Counted from the first letter of the stretch, positions 40,417 to 49,398 are shown. The stretch is DNA of 64,000 nucleotides from Chroococcidiopsis thermalis PCC 7203 (GCF_000317125.1 NC_019695.1:3212336-3276335); one strand, 5' to 3'. Numbers and translations are program-made. Notes: generated by a model not told the origin, from the sequence alone.

Positions 40417-41772
40417 CTAAATCCAAATATCTGAAGTACAATCGCCACCAGGATATCGCATTTCGTGGGCGCGGGCTGCGCCGTTTGGTTCTTGACCAAA
40501 ATCTATGTAAAAGTTTTCATTAATTTTCAATCCTCCCTTTTCCGTGTCGCAATCAATTTGCAACATGTAAGAGCCATTTTTGGCTAAGTCTGGATAAAAT
40601 TGATTATCCCAAGTACTGAATAGAGAGTTAGTGACATACAACCGCTTACCATCTAAACTTAATTGCAGCATTTGAGGACCACCTTGCAATTTCTGCCCCT
40701 TAACTTCGCCACCTTTTCCTAATAAACCACCACACCAAACTTGCCCAGTCAATTTAGGTTGAGAAGGATTGCTAATGTCATACTGACGAATATCTCCATG
40801 CAACCAGTTGGAAAAATAGAGATAGCGATCGTCCATTGACAGCAAAATATCGGTAATCAAAGAAGGCACGGGAATTTCCCAGCCTTGAACCTCGACGGAT
40901 GGAACATCAATAACTTTCTCAACTGCCCATTGTCCGTTAGATTTGTGCCAGTGCCAAATATTACTACTTAAGGCTGCACCAACATAGCCGTGCGTACTCT
41001 CTGGGTTGTGGTGAAAACGCACTTCTAAAGGAATTAAACCTTCTGTACCTAAGTCAAAACTTTGAATAATTTCGTGTTTTTTCCAGTCCCAAAAATGCAA
41101 TTGCTGACCGTAATTTCCGGCTGCGACATCGTTGAGGTCAAAGCCTGGATAATACGTTTTGGGTGCGCCCCATTCGCTACTTACCATGATGTTATGGCGC
41201 GGCTGATACCAAAAGTCATAATTAAACTTCATTGCCGTAGCTTGTTGTTCCCAACGTCCGACAATATCAAAGTTTTCATCGAGTAACAAAAAGCCGCCAG
41301 GTGCATTCCCTTGACTATCACCTAACATCGAAATCATCACATGACCATCTGCTAGACAATGGACTGTATGAGGGGCTGTTAAATTTGTTTTCGCTTTGAT
41401 TTCTTCTGGTTCGATGACTTTATAAATTTGAGGCGATCGCGTTTCTTTTGTATCTACAATATAAATCCGGCTCGATCGCTGTCCAGGTACGATCGTAAAA
41501 CGACGAGATTTACTCGCGTCACCGTGACACGAACTACATGCATTCCAACCAAAATGATGTAACTCATCGCCTAAATAAGGCATCGGTAAGCGATGAATTA
41601 CCTGAGAATATGTCGGAGAGTCAGGATCGACATCAATCGTCGCTAAATAATCTGGTGCTTCAATTCCCGTACCCGTATAAAGGGCGATCGCATATAATGT
41701 TTTTTCTCTTTCTGCTTGCATCGCCGCTTGGGGAGATGCATAGCCAGGACCGCAGCAAGTATGATTGGTCAT
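40417..41772 (-). CDS. Selenium-binding protein 56 / methanethiol oxidase family protein
   Basis: 451 residues, the usual size of SBP56 proteins. Family landmarks are [81 protein letters not shown] and the end [17 protein letters not shown]. Bacterial members include methanethiol oxidase, which converts CH3SH to formaldehyde, H2S and H2O2. Conserved Cys and His are present. First gene of the unit with ferredoxin, mtnD and mtnB; the context supports a role in methylated-sulfur metabolism. Whether this protein oxidises methanethiol is inferred from family. Confidence 0.9.
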   Translation of the reverse strand: MTNHTCCGPGYASPQAAMQAEREKTLYAIALYTGTGIEAPDYLATIDVDPDSPTYSQVIHRLPMPYLGDELHHFGWNACSSCHGDASKSRRFTIVPGQRSSRIYIVDTKETRSPQIYKVIEPEEIKAKTNLTAPHTVHCLADGHVMISMLGDSQGNAPGGFLLLDENFDIVGRWEQQATAMKFNYDFWYQPRHNIMVSSEWGAPKTYYPGFDLNDVAAGNYGQQLHFWDWKKHEIIQSFDLGTEGLIPLEVRFHHNPESTHGYVGAALSSNIWHWHKSNGQWAVEKVIDVPSVEVQGWEIPVPSLITDILLSMDDRYLYFSNWLHGDIRQYDISNPSQPKLTGQVWCGGLLGKGGEVKGQKLQGGPQMLQLSLDGKRLYVTNSLFSTWDNQFYPDLAKNGSYMLQIDCDTEKGGLKINENFYIDFGQEPNGAARAHEMRYPGGDCTSDIWI

Positions 41773-42130
41773 TGGTCATTTGTCGTTGGTCATTGGTTAA
41801 GTGCGGATACGACATGTCATATCTCTACAGTTAACCGTCTACTAATAACAAAACTAGCATTGATTGCTAGGAATACCGTACTATGTTTGTATTTCTTACA
41901 GATGGCTGAGATCCAGCAGTTTTAAATCAATTGTCAAATTACTGTTCATCTGACTGTGACGCGCTAACAGCACTTGAACGAATGACAACCTTCACGAGTA
42001 GTTCACAACTCAAATAGAAGTTTCACATACAATACTTAACAATCTGACTGAGTTTACTTCACAGTTTGTAACTTTTATTGACAGAACGTAGGGAGCGTGG
42101 TTTAGGATGTAGTTAACCAGATTAAATAAG
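41773..42130. other. Divergent intergenic region
   Basis: 358 bp between the methanethiol-oxidase-like gene and the riboswitch. Short CATTGGT-type heptamers lie next to the former (41765-41795); the rest is AT-rich and must hold the promoters of both units. No gene seen. Confidence 0.5.
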
Positions 42131-42255
42131 TCAGCCTAATCCAATCATAATTGGAGCGGAGGAACCGAATTTTGGGGCTTATCTCTGAGATAAACAGAGA
42201 GGGACATCTCTCAGTCCTAGCCCGTCAGCTAACTTCGTAGGCGTTGAGAGGAGAC
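42131..42255 (+). ncRNA. Cyclic di-AMP riboswitch (ydaO/yuaA class)
   Basis: The 5' leader of the glycosyltransferase gene contains the conserved ydaO elements in order: GCCTAATCC (42134-42142), GGAGCGGAGGAACCGAA, TTTTGGGGCTTATC, a variable stem (CTCTGAG...), then CCCGTCAGCTAAC, TTCGTAGGCGTTGAGAGGAG. These line up with the crystallised Thermoanaerobacter aptamer (GGAGGAACCG, TTTTTGGGG, GACAGCTAACTCCGGAGGC). The class senses c-di-AMP, commonly turning off osmolyte or potassium-transport genes. About 147 nt separate it from the start codon, room for an expression platform. Confidence 0.88.
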
Positions 42256-42401
42256 TGTAAAGATCGAAGATTTCTAGATCCCATTCAGTGTCCTTGGCTG
42301 GTTTAAACCCGCTACGTTTTACCTGTACTTGGTGCTAAGGAATTGATTCCTGATGGCAGCCAGAGGCAGGAAAGCTAGCCATAAGGAGAAGTAAACCAAC
42401 A

Positions 42402-43667
42402 ATGTTAGAAAAACAGAATCGCATTGCTTTAATTTCTGTTGATGGCGATCCAGCGATTGAGATTGGGCAAGAAGAGGCTGGAGGTCAAAACGTTTACGTG
42501 CGCCAAGTCGGTCTTGCCCTTGCCCAGCAGGGATGGAAAGTCGATATGTTTACTCGCCGTAGCAGTAAAGAACAAGCGGCGATCGTGCAACACAATGCTA
42601 ATTGTCGCACGATTCGGTTACCAGCGGGAGCGCCAGAATTTATCGGACGGGACGAACTATTCAGTTATTTACCGGAGTACGTCAAAGCTTTCCAAGCTTT
42701 TCAACAACAACATGGATTTCGTTACTCGCTCGTCCACACTAACTACTGGCTATCTGCTTGGGTGGGAATGCGATTGAAGCAACTGCAACCTTTGAGTCAG
42801 ATACATACATATCACTCGTTGGGTGCAGTTAAGTACAGAAATATTGACGAGATTCCAGCGATCGCAACTAAACGGTTAGCAGTAGAAAAAGCTTGTTTGG
42901 AAACAGCGGAACGGATAGTAGCCACCAGTCCTCAAGAACAAGAACACATGCGATCGCTTGTTTCAACCACAGGACAAATTGATATTATCCCCTGCGGTAC
43001 GGATATAGACAGATTTGGGGCAATCGAACGCGAAGCAGCGCGGCAGCAGTTAGGAATTGCAGCAAATGAAAAAGTCGTGTTGTATGTCGGTCGATTTGAC
43101 AAACGTAAAGGGATTGAAACCTTAGTGCGATCGGTGGCAAGATTGCACGCAGCAGGTCGGACTAACTTGAAATTAATTATCGGTGGTGGCAGCCAACCCG
43201 GTCGCTGTGACGGCAGAGAACGCGATCGCATTGAAGGAATTGTTGGAGAGTTAGGTTTAGATACGATAACTGTTTTTCCAGGTCGCTTGGACGATCGAAT
43301 TTTGCCAGTCTACTACGCAGCTGCCAATGTTAGTGTCGTCCCCAGTCACTACGAACCTTTTGGTTTGGTAGCAATTGAAGCGATGGCAAGCCGAATTCCC
43401 GTGGTTGCTAGCGATGTCGGCGGTTTGCAATTTACCGTAGTTCCAGAAGAGACGGGATTACTCGCACCTGCTAAAGATGACGTTGCGTTTGCCCAAGCGA
43501 TCGATCGCATCTTAGCCGATTCTAGCTGGGCAAGAAAGTTAGGGGAACGAGGTCGGCAACGGGTAGAAAATCATTTTAGCTGGCAAGGTGTAGCAATCGA
43601 ATTAGGACATTTGTATACCACATTGAATTCAGCCACGGTTGAGACGAGTAGAGCGATCGCAGCTTAG
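42402..43667 (+). CDS. GT4-family glycosyltransferase, sucrose-phosphate-synthase/sucrose-synthase-like
   Basis: 421 residues with AAGGAG upstream of ATG 42402. Two Rossmann domains of a GT-B retaining glycosyltransferase: IALISVDGDPAIEIGQEEAGGQNVYVRQVGLALAQQGW (the GGQNVYV donor loop shared with sucrose enzymes and MshA), YSLVHTNYWLSAWVG, DIIPCGTDIDRF, VVLYVGRFDKRKGIETL and the E-x7-E motif in VPSHYEPFGLVAIEAMASRIPVVAS. It probably makes sucrose phosphate or another glucoside. Control by a c-di-AMP riboswitch fits a compatible-solute role under osmotic or drying stress. The exact acceptor is not proven. Confidence 0.85.
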   Translation: MLEKQNRIALISVDGDPAIEIGQEEAGGQNVYVRQVGLALAQQGWKVDMFTRRSSKEQAAIVQHNANCRTIRLPAGAPEFIGRDELFSYLPEYVKAFQAFQQQHGFRYSLVHTNYWLSAWVGMRLKQLQPLSQIHTYHSLGAVKYRNIDEIPAIATKRLAVEKACLETAERIVATSPQEQEHMRSLVSTTGQIDIIPCGTDIDRFGAIEREAARQQLGIAANEKVVLYVGRFDKRKGIETLVRSVARLHAAGRTNLKLIIGGGSQPGRCDGRERDRIEGIVGELGLDTITVFPGRLDDRILPVYYAAANVSVVPSHYEPFGLVAIEAMASRIPVVASDVGGLQFTVVPEETGLLAPAKDDVAFAQAIDRILADSSWARKLGERGRQRVENHFSWQGVAIELGHLYTTLNSATVETSRAIAA

Positions 43668-43710
43668 CAATAGTAAACGTTGGATAGCAAACTGCACAAG
43701 GAGAAATACC

Positions 43711-43923
43711 ATGTTAAGGATTGGGGATTTCGTGCAACACAAGCAAGCAGATCTGACTGGTGTTGTCATCGGTTACGGACATCAGATAATTGATGACATT
43801 TATTTGCCAACATTAGTGGTACATTTAGATCGAAGCAAAAGTTTCAGCCGCAAAGGTATTATGGAAGATCTATCTTCCAAGTGGTTGCCTGTGGAAACAA
43901 AAATGCATACTCATGCCGCTTAG
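43711..43923 (+). CDS. Small conserved hypothetical protein
   Basis: 70 residues from ATG 43711, preceded by AAGGAG; the longer frame to 43639 overlaps the glycosyltransferase gene. It is a single small beta domain (MLRIGDFVQHKQADLTGVVIGYG, TLVVHLDRSKSFSRKGIMEDLSSKWLPV), reminiscent of SH3-like folds. No family recognised. Only 43 bp after the glycosyltransferase and upstream of a terminator, so it probably belongs to the riboswitch-controlled transcript. Confidence 0.7.
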   Translation: MLRIGDFVQHKQADLTGVVIGYGHQIIDDIYLPTLVVHLDRSKSFSRKGIMEDLSSKWLPVETKMHTHAA

Positions 43924-43997
43924 AGCTGAAAATTAGATTTTTGTTTCTGAGATTTTCGTGTCTGTTGTATTTTCCTGAGTTGTGAAGTGTAGGACTA

Positions 43998-44032
43998 CCT
44001 GAGTCTGAATTGTCAGATTCAGGTTTTTTTTT
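43998..44032 (+). terminator. Intrinsic terminator
   Basis: An 11-bp stem CCTGAGTCTGA / TCAGATTCAGG (one G-T pair) with loop ATTG, followed by nine T. It ends the glycosyltransferase transcript. Because the complementary strand lacks a leading T-run on the other side, it acts mainly on plus-strand transcripts. Confidence 0.92.
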
Positions 44033-44034
44033 GC

Positions 44035-44481
44035 TCATACTGGATCGCACCGGATTTCTACCATAAATCCATCTGGATCGTAGCAGTAAACGCCTCTACC
44101 TGTAGGGCGACTGACAGGACCGTGGGCGATCGCAATTTGATTATCTTTCAATACTTCCACGGCGCGATCGAACAATTGCGGATCGATATCGAAGGCAAGA
44201 TGATAGGCACGAGTAAAACTCCGTTCGGGATCGGGATCTGGTGGTGTTAACTCCGGTTCCCAGAATAAATCTAAAACCGTTCCATCTGGAGTGACAAAGT
44301 TAGCGACTTTGCCTTGCGCTACCAAATCGATTAGAGTAGAGGGGATTTCATCGCCTGTCAGTTCGTGCAATCCCAGAATATGACAGTAAAAGTGGCGCGA
44401 TGCTTGCATGTCTTTGACATTTAAGGCGATGTGGTGGACTCGCCGCAGGTTGCCAGGTGCAAGGGTACTGGGAATAGTCAT
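44035..44481 (-). CDS. VOC-superfamily (glyoxalase/bleomycin-resistance/dioxygenase) protein
   Basis: 148 residues. The paired beta-alpha-beta-beta-beta fold is visible: RVHHIALNVKDMQASRHFYCHILGLHEL, FVTPDGTVLDLFWEPEL, RAYHLAFDIDPQLFDRAVEVLKDNQI and GRGVYCYDPDGFMVEIRCDPV. Metal-ligand positions (His in HHIAL, Glu in LFWEPE, His in YHLAFD, Glu in MVEIR) are present, as in glyoxalase I and ring-cleaving dioxygenases. The substrate is not apparent. Monocistronic; a hairpin element copy lies just upstream. Confidence 0.87.
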   Translation of the reverse strand: MTIPSTLAPGNLRRVHHIALNVKDMQASRHFYCHILGLHELTGDEIPSTLIDLVAQGKVANFVTPDGTVLDLFWEPELTPPDPDPERSFTRAYHLAFDIDPQLFDRAVEVLKDNQIAIAHGPVSRPTGRGVYCYDPDGFMVEIRCDPV

Positions 44482-44497
44482 GATGAAGTCAGTCCTC

Positions 44498-44563
44498 GTA
44501 GGGGCGGGTTTTTGAAGATCCCTATACTAGGATAAATAGTTTTGCGGTTAAACCCGCCCGTAC
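44498..44563. repeat. Hairpin element copy 5
   Basis: GTAGGGGCGGGTTT ... AAACCCGCCCGTAC between the VOC gene start and the EamA gene stop. Confidence 0.85.
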
Positions 44564-44576
44564 AGAAATGGTGAAA

Positions 44577-45482
44577 TTAGTTGGTTGACTTCGTTTTTTG
44601 CAGAGAGTTAACATTGAAAGCCAAAGCAGAAACAATCAGTAACATACCTACAGATTCCGTAAGTCCTGGTCGTTCTCCCAGTTGCAGCCAAGCCGTTAAT
44701 ACTCCCACTACAGGATTCATTAACACACCCAATCCTGCCGTACTTGCAGATAGATGATTTAATATATACAGCCAAAGCAACATTGCGATCGCCGTACCTG
44801 GGATAACGTTGTAAATCAACGCTACGACAAACTCGTTAGACCAAACAATCGGTTCAGAGGGAATGAAGAGAACGACAAACAGTAGCGGCACAGCACCGAA
44901 AAGAGTTTGCCAAGCTGTCAGCGATAACAGATCTAAATTATGTTGTTGTTGCAATTTCTTGGCGACAATGACCCCACCAGCCCAGCATATCCCCGCAAGA
45001 ATGGCTAATACCTTACTAAAAACCGTCCCATCAAGCTGCTGAGGTTCTAAAATCAGTAGCAAACCAGCAAAACTAAGGGCGATCGCAATCCATTGTATTG
45101 TTCTGACTCGCTCTTTTAACAGCACCCAGGCTAGAATTAGCGTCCAGAAAGGCATTGTGTAAACCAAAACTGCCGTTTTTCCGGCTCCACCACTAACTAA
45201 AGCCCAAGTTGCTAACCCATACAATCCACTCGTCTGCAACAACCCCAGCAGAAAAGTACCCCCAACTGCTTGAGGTAACAACGGTTTTTTCAACCACGCC
45301 ATCACGAGAAATAAACTCAAGGCTCCGAGAACTATCCGCAAAGTTGCGAATGTAAACGGTGGTGAATATTCCACTGCTACTTTCATTTGTACCCAGTTAT
45401 AACCCCAAATCAGAGCTAGGGCAAACAGAGCTAAAATCGCACTGTGGGTAGATGACTGAAATAGAGATTTAAGCCTCTGCAA
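44577..45482 (-). CDS. EamA/DMT-superfamily transporter
   Basis: 301 residues with ten membrane helices in two five-helix EamA halves: ALFALALIWGYNWVQMKVAVEYSPPFTFATLRI (conserved Pro-F-x-AxxR), LLQTSGLYGLATWALVSGGAGKTAVLVYTMPFWTLILAWVLL, then ICWAGGVIVAKKL and NVIPGTAIAMLLWLYILNHLSASTAGLGVLMNPVVGVLTAW. Such proteins export amino acids or other metabolites across the plasma membrane. It appears to start at TTG 45482, as no ATG precedes the first helix. Substrate unknown. Confidence 0.88.
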   Translation of the reverse strand: MQRLKSLFQSSTHSAILALFALALIWGYNWVQMKVAVEYSPPFTFATLRIVLGALSLFLVMAWLKKPLLPQAVGGTFLLGLLQTSGLYGLATWALVSGGAGKTAVLVYTMPFWTLILAWVLLKERVRTIQWIAIALSFAGLLLILEPQQLDGTVFSKVLAILAGICWAGGVIVAKKLQQQHNLDLLSLTAWQTLFGAVPLLFVVLFIPSEPIVWSNEFVVALIYNVIPGTAIAMLLWLYILNHLSASTAGLGVLMNPVVGVLTAWLQLGERPGLTESVGMLLIVSALAFNVNSLQKTKSTN

Positions 45483-45569
45483 AAGTCTTCAAGAGGATTC
45501 TATCGAGTTTACTCTGCCAGTGTAACAAGGTGAAATCCAATAGGAAACTTGACAATAGAACTCCCAAAC

Positions 45570-47291
45570 TCAACCAGTCCGCAAACCGATTTCAGCTACA
45601 TCTAAACCGATTTCAGCTACATCTACTACAACTGCTTGTTTCAGGGCATCAGTTCGATCCAGAAATAGGTTATCGTATGGGACTAAATTGAGAATGCCAA
45701 GACTCTCTAAAAGATGCTTGACTTTACCAACTGCCCCCACGATAAATACTTGAGAACCTTTTGCCTGAGAATCTTTAATGGCAGCTTCGATTACCAGTGC
45801 CGCAGTTTCATCTAGATAAGGAACATCGCTCAGATCCATCACTAAGGTATCGCAACGCTTGATAGATAAATGTTCGCGGGCGATCGTTTTTGCCACTCCA
45901 AACAGCATTGGTCCCCCCATGTAAAACAAAGAAACTCGCCCATCAGCTAAATTGAGCAACTCTTTCTCTTCTAAATTGAGCGGGACGGAATCATCTGCAC
46001 CACAAACTGCTTTGATTCTTTGAGCTTGTAAATGGCTCAATTGCTCAATTGTCAGCAAGTTAGCAATAAACATTCCTACCCCAGCCGCAACCATCAGATC
46101 GAGGAAAACTGTCATCAGCAGTACGCCATACATGATTAAGGTTGATTTCCAAGAAACCTTATGCGCTCGTTTCAAGAAATTCCAATCGAGCATTTCAATT
46201 CCAACCGCGAAAGCAATTCCAGCTAAGACTGCCATTGGAATGTTTTCCGCCAAGTCAGCCAGCCATAACACTACGACCAACATCAGCACCGCACGGATCA
46301 AACCAGCCAAAGCAGTTCTTGCCCCAACTTGAACGTTAATTACCGTTCCCATCGTCGCACCAGAACCAGGCAGTCCACCGCACAAACCAGCAACTAGATT
46401 TCCTACTCCCTGACCGACTAACTCCCGGTCTTCCTGAGTCTGGGTACGGGTCATACTGTCAGCAATGACTGAAGTGAGCAAGGCATCAATAGAACCCAAC
46501 ATCCCTAGCATGGCTGCATCAACGAACATCTGTACGGTTTGAGCCGGAGTAAAAGTAGGTAGATACAGGGTCGGTAGTCCTGATGGAATCTCGCCAATCC
46601 TTCTCAAATCCATGTTTTGCAGCAAGGTGAAGGAAATAATTGTGCCGATGACTAATGCTGCTAGTTGTGGGGGTATAAAGTGCTTGATTCTATGCGGCAA
46701 GAAAAAAATAACTACCATTGTCAGAGCTGCTAGACCAGTTTCGGCAGGGTTGAGGTTTGATAGCATCTGGGGTAGATTTTGTAACGTTCCTATCAAACCT
46801 CCTTTAGGAGCTTCATGTCCTAGAAATGGCGGAATTTGCAAAATAATTAGAATTGCACCAATTCCAGACATAAAACCTGAAACGACGCTGTAGGGCATGA
46901 GAATAATATATTTACCCAAACGGAAGACACCAAAGAGAATTTGAAAAACTCCCGATAGCATCACTACCGTAAATGCCATTGCCATACCATTCTCAGGATT
47001 CCTAGCAATCATTGCGCTAATAATTGCCGTCATAAATACGGTTGTCGGTCCGGTTGGTTCGGAAATTTGTGTGGGTGTGCCACCAAACAGAGAAGCAAAA
47101 AAGCCAACACAAATTGAGCCATAAAGCCCTGCAACTGGTCCCAAACCAGATGCAACCCCGAACGCCAAAGCTATTGGTAATGAAACAATTGCATTGGTGA
47201 CTCCACCAAAAATGTCACCGCGTAAATTTCTGAAATGAATCTTATTTGTTAGCTGTAATTTTCTGAACCGAATCTTATTTGTTAGCTGCAT
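45570..47291 (-). CDS. bicA: SulP-family bicarbonate transporter BicA
   Basis: 573 residues. Closely resembles cyanobacterial BicA, the low-affinity, high-flux Na+-dependent bicarbonate transporter of the CO2-concentrating mechanism: TNKIHFRNLRGDIFGGVTNAIVSLPIALAFGVASG, GGTPTQISEPTGPTTVFMTA, SGFMSGIGAILIILQ, LRRIGEIPSGLP, SIDALLTSVIADSMTRTQ. About 12-14 membrane helices precede a cytoplasmic STAS domain (ISLFYMGGPMLFGVAKTIARE, DLSDVPYLDETAALVIE). Both ends carry recent tandem duplications: TNKI-x-FR twice at the N-terminus and DVAEIGL twice at the C-terminus. Other SulP anions remain possible. Confidence 0.9.
   Translation of the reverse strand: MQLTNKIRFRKLQLTNKIHFRNLRGDIFGGVTNAIVSLPIALAFGVASGLGPVAGLYGSICVGFFASLFGGTPTQISEPTGPTTVFMTAIISAMIARNPENGMAMAFTVVMLSGVFQILFGVFRLGKYIILMPYSVVSGFMSGIGAILIILQIPPFLGHEAPKGGLIGTLQNLPQMLSNLNPAETGLAALTMVVIFFLPHRIKHFIPPQLAALVIGTIISFTLLQNMDLRRIGEIPSGLPTLYLPTFTPAQTVQMFVDAAMLGMLGSIDALLTSVIADSMTRTQTQEDRELVGQGVGNLVAGLCGGLPGSGATMGTVINVQVGARTALAGLIRAVLMLVVVLWLADLAENIPMAVLAGIAFAVGIEMLDWNFLKRAHKVSWKSTLIMYGVLLMTVFLDLMVAAGVGMFIANLLTIEQLSHLQAQRIKAVCGADDSVPLNLEEKELLNLADGRVSLFYMGGPMLFGVAKTIAREHLSIKRCDTLVMDLSDVPYLDETAALVIEAAIKDSQAKGSQVFIVGAVGKVKHLLESLGILNLVPYDNLFLDRTDALKQAVVVDVAEIGLDVAEIGLRTG
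45583..45624. repeat. Perfect 21-bp tandem duplication at the 3' end of bicA
   Basis: Two identical 21-bp units (AAACCGATTTCAGC... to ...ACATCT), encoding DVAEIGL twice near the C-terminus. Confidence 0.95.
47228..47288. repeat. 33-bp-spaced duplication at the 5' end of bicA
   Basis: Two 28-bp blocks (47228-47255 and 47261-47288) differ at two positions and are spaced 33 bp apart, so the frame is kept. They encode QLTNKIRFRK and QLTNKIHFRN; the second matches the normal BicA start. Confidence 0.9.
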
Positions 47292-47852
47292 TGGTTGTTC
47301 ATCCCTTCAGAAAAAGACTATTGATGTCATTCTTTATGGGAAATAAGTCGCTAATATGATTCCTATTTATTGACTGTATGGATTCTACTTCTAGAGCTAG
47401 AGGAATGACACTCTTATCATTCCTTGTATCATCAAGTAATAAGCTAACAAAACGAATTTATATTTCTTTAATCTTCCAATTTTTTCTAATAGCAACGTTG
47501 CTTTTTAGCAACATACAAATAAGTTTTTAAAATAGATTTCATTCAGAAATAGTATTGAATTTTAGTAAGGTCAAAAGTCAAAATCTAAAAGTCAAAATTA
47601 TTTTTACACGGGAATAAAGCTTATGGCAGAAGGTAGAGCCAGAGGGCAGAAGGAAAGCCTTTTCACAGAGAGGTGACAAGCTGCTTCGATCTCCACTTAT
47701 GCTTCGAGTGCAATATACAATATATTATTTCCGATGCAATTGAGACAATTTACTCGATTTATCTTATCCGTATCGCTCTATACTAAATTAAGTGCGAAAG
47801 TATGATTTTGTTTCGCGCAAAGATGCAAAGAAGATCGCTAAAAGTATGTCTC
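47292..47852. other. 561-bp intergenic region upstream of bicA
   Basis: AT-rich. It holds a palindrome AGCAACGTTGCT (47491-47502) that overlaps a small hairpin GTTGC/GCAAC (47497-47512), and AAAAGTC heptamers near 47570-47600. It should contain the bicA promoter. No gene seen. Confidence 0.5.
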
Positions 47853-48929
47853 TTAAGTATCTAATTTTCCACCACGAACTCCATGAATTTTTAAGGCATC
47901 GCTGAGGGTGGGACAATAGTTAGGTAAGCCGAAGCTGCTAGGATTGATAATATTTTTATAAGTAAAATAGCGATATTGCAAACAAAATCTATCCCAGTCT
48001 GCCATTTGAATGCGGAATAAAACTATAAATAAATTGGTCAAGGATAGATATAGAGGAATGCGAAAATAAATCTTTTTATTGAGATATTTACAAATTTCTT
48101 CTATAACCTGGTTAGCGGTTAATAGCTCTTGTCCGAGAACGTAGTGAGTTAGTAATTGGTAATGGGTAGTTGGTAGTTGGTAGTTGGTAGTTGGTAGTTG
48201 GATGGTACGTGGTACGTGGGGTGTGGGGTGTAGTGTTTTTTCTCCCTCAGCTCCCTCAGCATCATAAGCTCCCTCAGCTCTCTTCTCCCTGCTCCCTTTC
48301 ATCAAATATTTCACGACTTGAGCAACATCTCGTCCGTGAATAAAATGGAAGCTGCCTTCTGTTTTGAAGAAACGGGCGATGTTAATCCACTTGGCAACAT
48401 CGGGTAAGCCAGCAGATAGGTGAGAGTATGGTTTCTGGGCATCGCCTCCCAGGACTAAAGTGGGAAATAGAACGGTAATTTTAGGGGCGATCGCTAATTC
48501 TGGTAATCTACTTAAAGTTTCATATTTAGAACGAATATAATCTATGCCAAGTGTTCCTGCTTCTTTTAACAAGTTATTTTGACGATCCAAAACGCTAGCT
48601 GTAGAAAAGTAAATGACCTGCTGACATTTTTCTGGATCGAGTAAATTTAATAGTTGAATTGTTTTATTAACGTTAATTTCAAAAGTATCTTCGCCACCCC
48701 AAACAGTAGCTACTAATACAGCAATATCAATTGTTTTCAGTAAATCAGCAAACTGTTCGATATTAGCTAAATCGCCCTGTAATACTTTTACACCAGGGCG
48801 AGTAATATCTACTTGTAGTTTCTGAGGATTTCTAACTAGTAAATATAGTTCGTAGTCAGTTTCTTGAATTAAAATTTCAGAAATATAGTGACCGATACAA
48901 CCGCTAGCGCCAGTGACTAAAATTCTCAT
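47853..48929 (-). CDS. NAD-dependent epimerase/dehydratase-like protein with repeat insertion
   Basis: 358 residues. Rossmann start ILVTGASGCIGHYISEILI (NAD site), LQGDLANIEQF, DIAVLVATVWGGED, VIYFSTASVLDRQNN, YIRSKYETL (Y-x3-K-like) and VLFPTLVLGGDAQKPYSHL, as in extended short-chain dehydrogenases. Residues about 210-261 (KGSREKRAEGAYDAEGAEGE ... [15 protein letters not shown]) are translated 9-mer and heptamer repeats inserted in frame just before VLGQELLTANQVIEEICKYL. The Rossmann core is intact, but the insertion splits the substrate domain, so activity is uncertain. Monocistronic. Confidence 0.8.
   Translation of the reverse strand: MRILVTGASGCIGHYISEILIQETDYELYLLVRNPQKLQVDITRPGVKVLQGDLANIEQFADLLKTIDIAVLVATVWGGEDTFEINVNKTIQLLNLLDPEKCQQVIYFSTASVLDRQNNLLKEAGTLGIDYIRSKYETLSRLPELAIAPKITVLFPTLVLGGDAQKPYSHLSAGLPDVAKWINIARFFKTEGSFHFIHGRDVAQVVKYLMKGSREKRAEGAYDAEGAEGEKTLHPTPHVPRTIQLPTTNYQLPTTHYQLLTHYVLGQELLTANQVIEEICKYLNKKIYFRIPLYLSLTNLFIVLFRIQMADWDRFCLQYRYFTYKNIINPSSFGLPNYCPTLSDALKIHGVRGGKLDT
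48146..48300. repeat. Repeat array inserted in frame in the epimerase gene
   Basis: TTGGTAG heptamers (48150-48200), TGGTACG/GGGTGTG units and CTCCCTCAG 9-mers (48243-48290), all within an open frame. Confidence 0.9.
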
Positions 48930-49008
48930 AGTTAGTGGCTGGTGGCTAGTGGCTGGTGGCTTGACCTAAAGTGTGTTAAATTATACATATATTTTTTACT
49001 ATACTGAA

Positions 49009-49395
49009 ATGAGCCTTCATAGTTATCAAGATCTCAAAGTTTGGCAATTTGGGATAGATTTAGCTGTTCTAGTTTATCAGTTGACTCAAGCTTTTCCGAA
49101 ACAAGAAACATATGGTTTGTCATCTTAGATACAACGTGCAGTTGTATCTGTTACTTCTAATATTGCAGAAGGTGCAGCAAGAGATTCAACCAAAGAGTTT
49201 TTACACTTTTTATCAATTACACTTGGTTCTTTAGCAGAACTGGAAACTCAATTAATTTTGGCGCAACGGTTGTCATATGTAAGCGAACAAGATTTACAAA
49301 TTCTTTTATCAAGAACTTCTGAGATAGGTAGGATGGTTAGAGGTTTGCAAAAATCTTTAAAAGCAAAACTCTATCCACCAGTCACTAGCCACTAG
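49009..49395 (+). pseudogene. Four-helix-bundle (S23/avd-like) protein gene with a premature stop
   Basis: 129 codons from ATG 49009 read MSLHSYQDLKVWQFGIDLAV, LVYQLTQAFPKQETYGLSS, a TAG stop at 49126-49128, then IQRAVVSVTSNIAEGAA and a helical remainder ending before TAG 49395. The pattern DLKVWQ...FPxxExYGLSSQIRRAxVSxxxNIAEG is diagnostic of the four-helix-bundle family (23S rRNA intervening-sequence proteins; related to avd of retroelements). The stop sits at the glutamine of SSQIRRA, so one C-to-T change (CAG to TAG) explains it. The last residues (PVTSH) come from CACTAGC heptamers. Inactive unless the stop is read through. Confidence 0.88.
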
Positions 49396-49398
49396 CCA

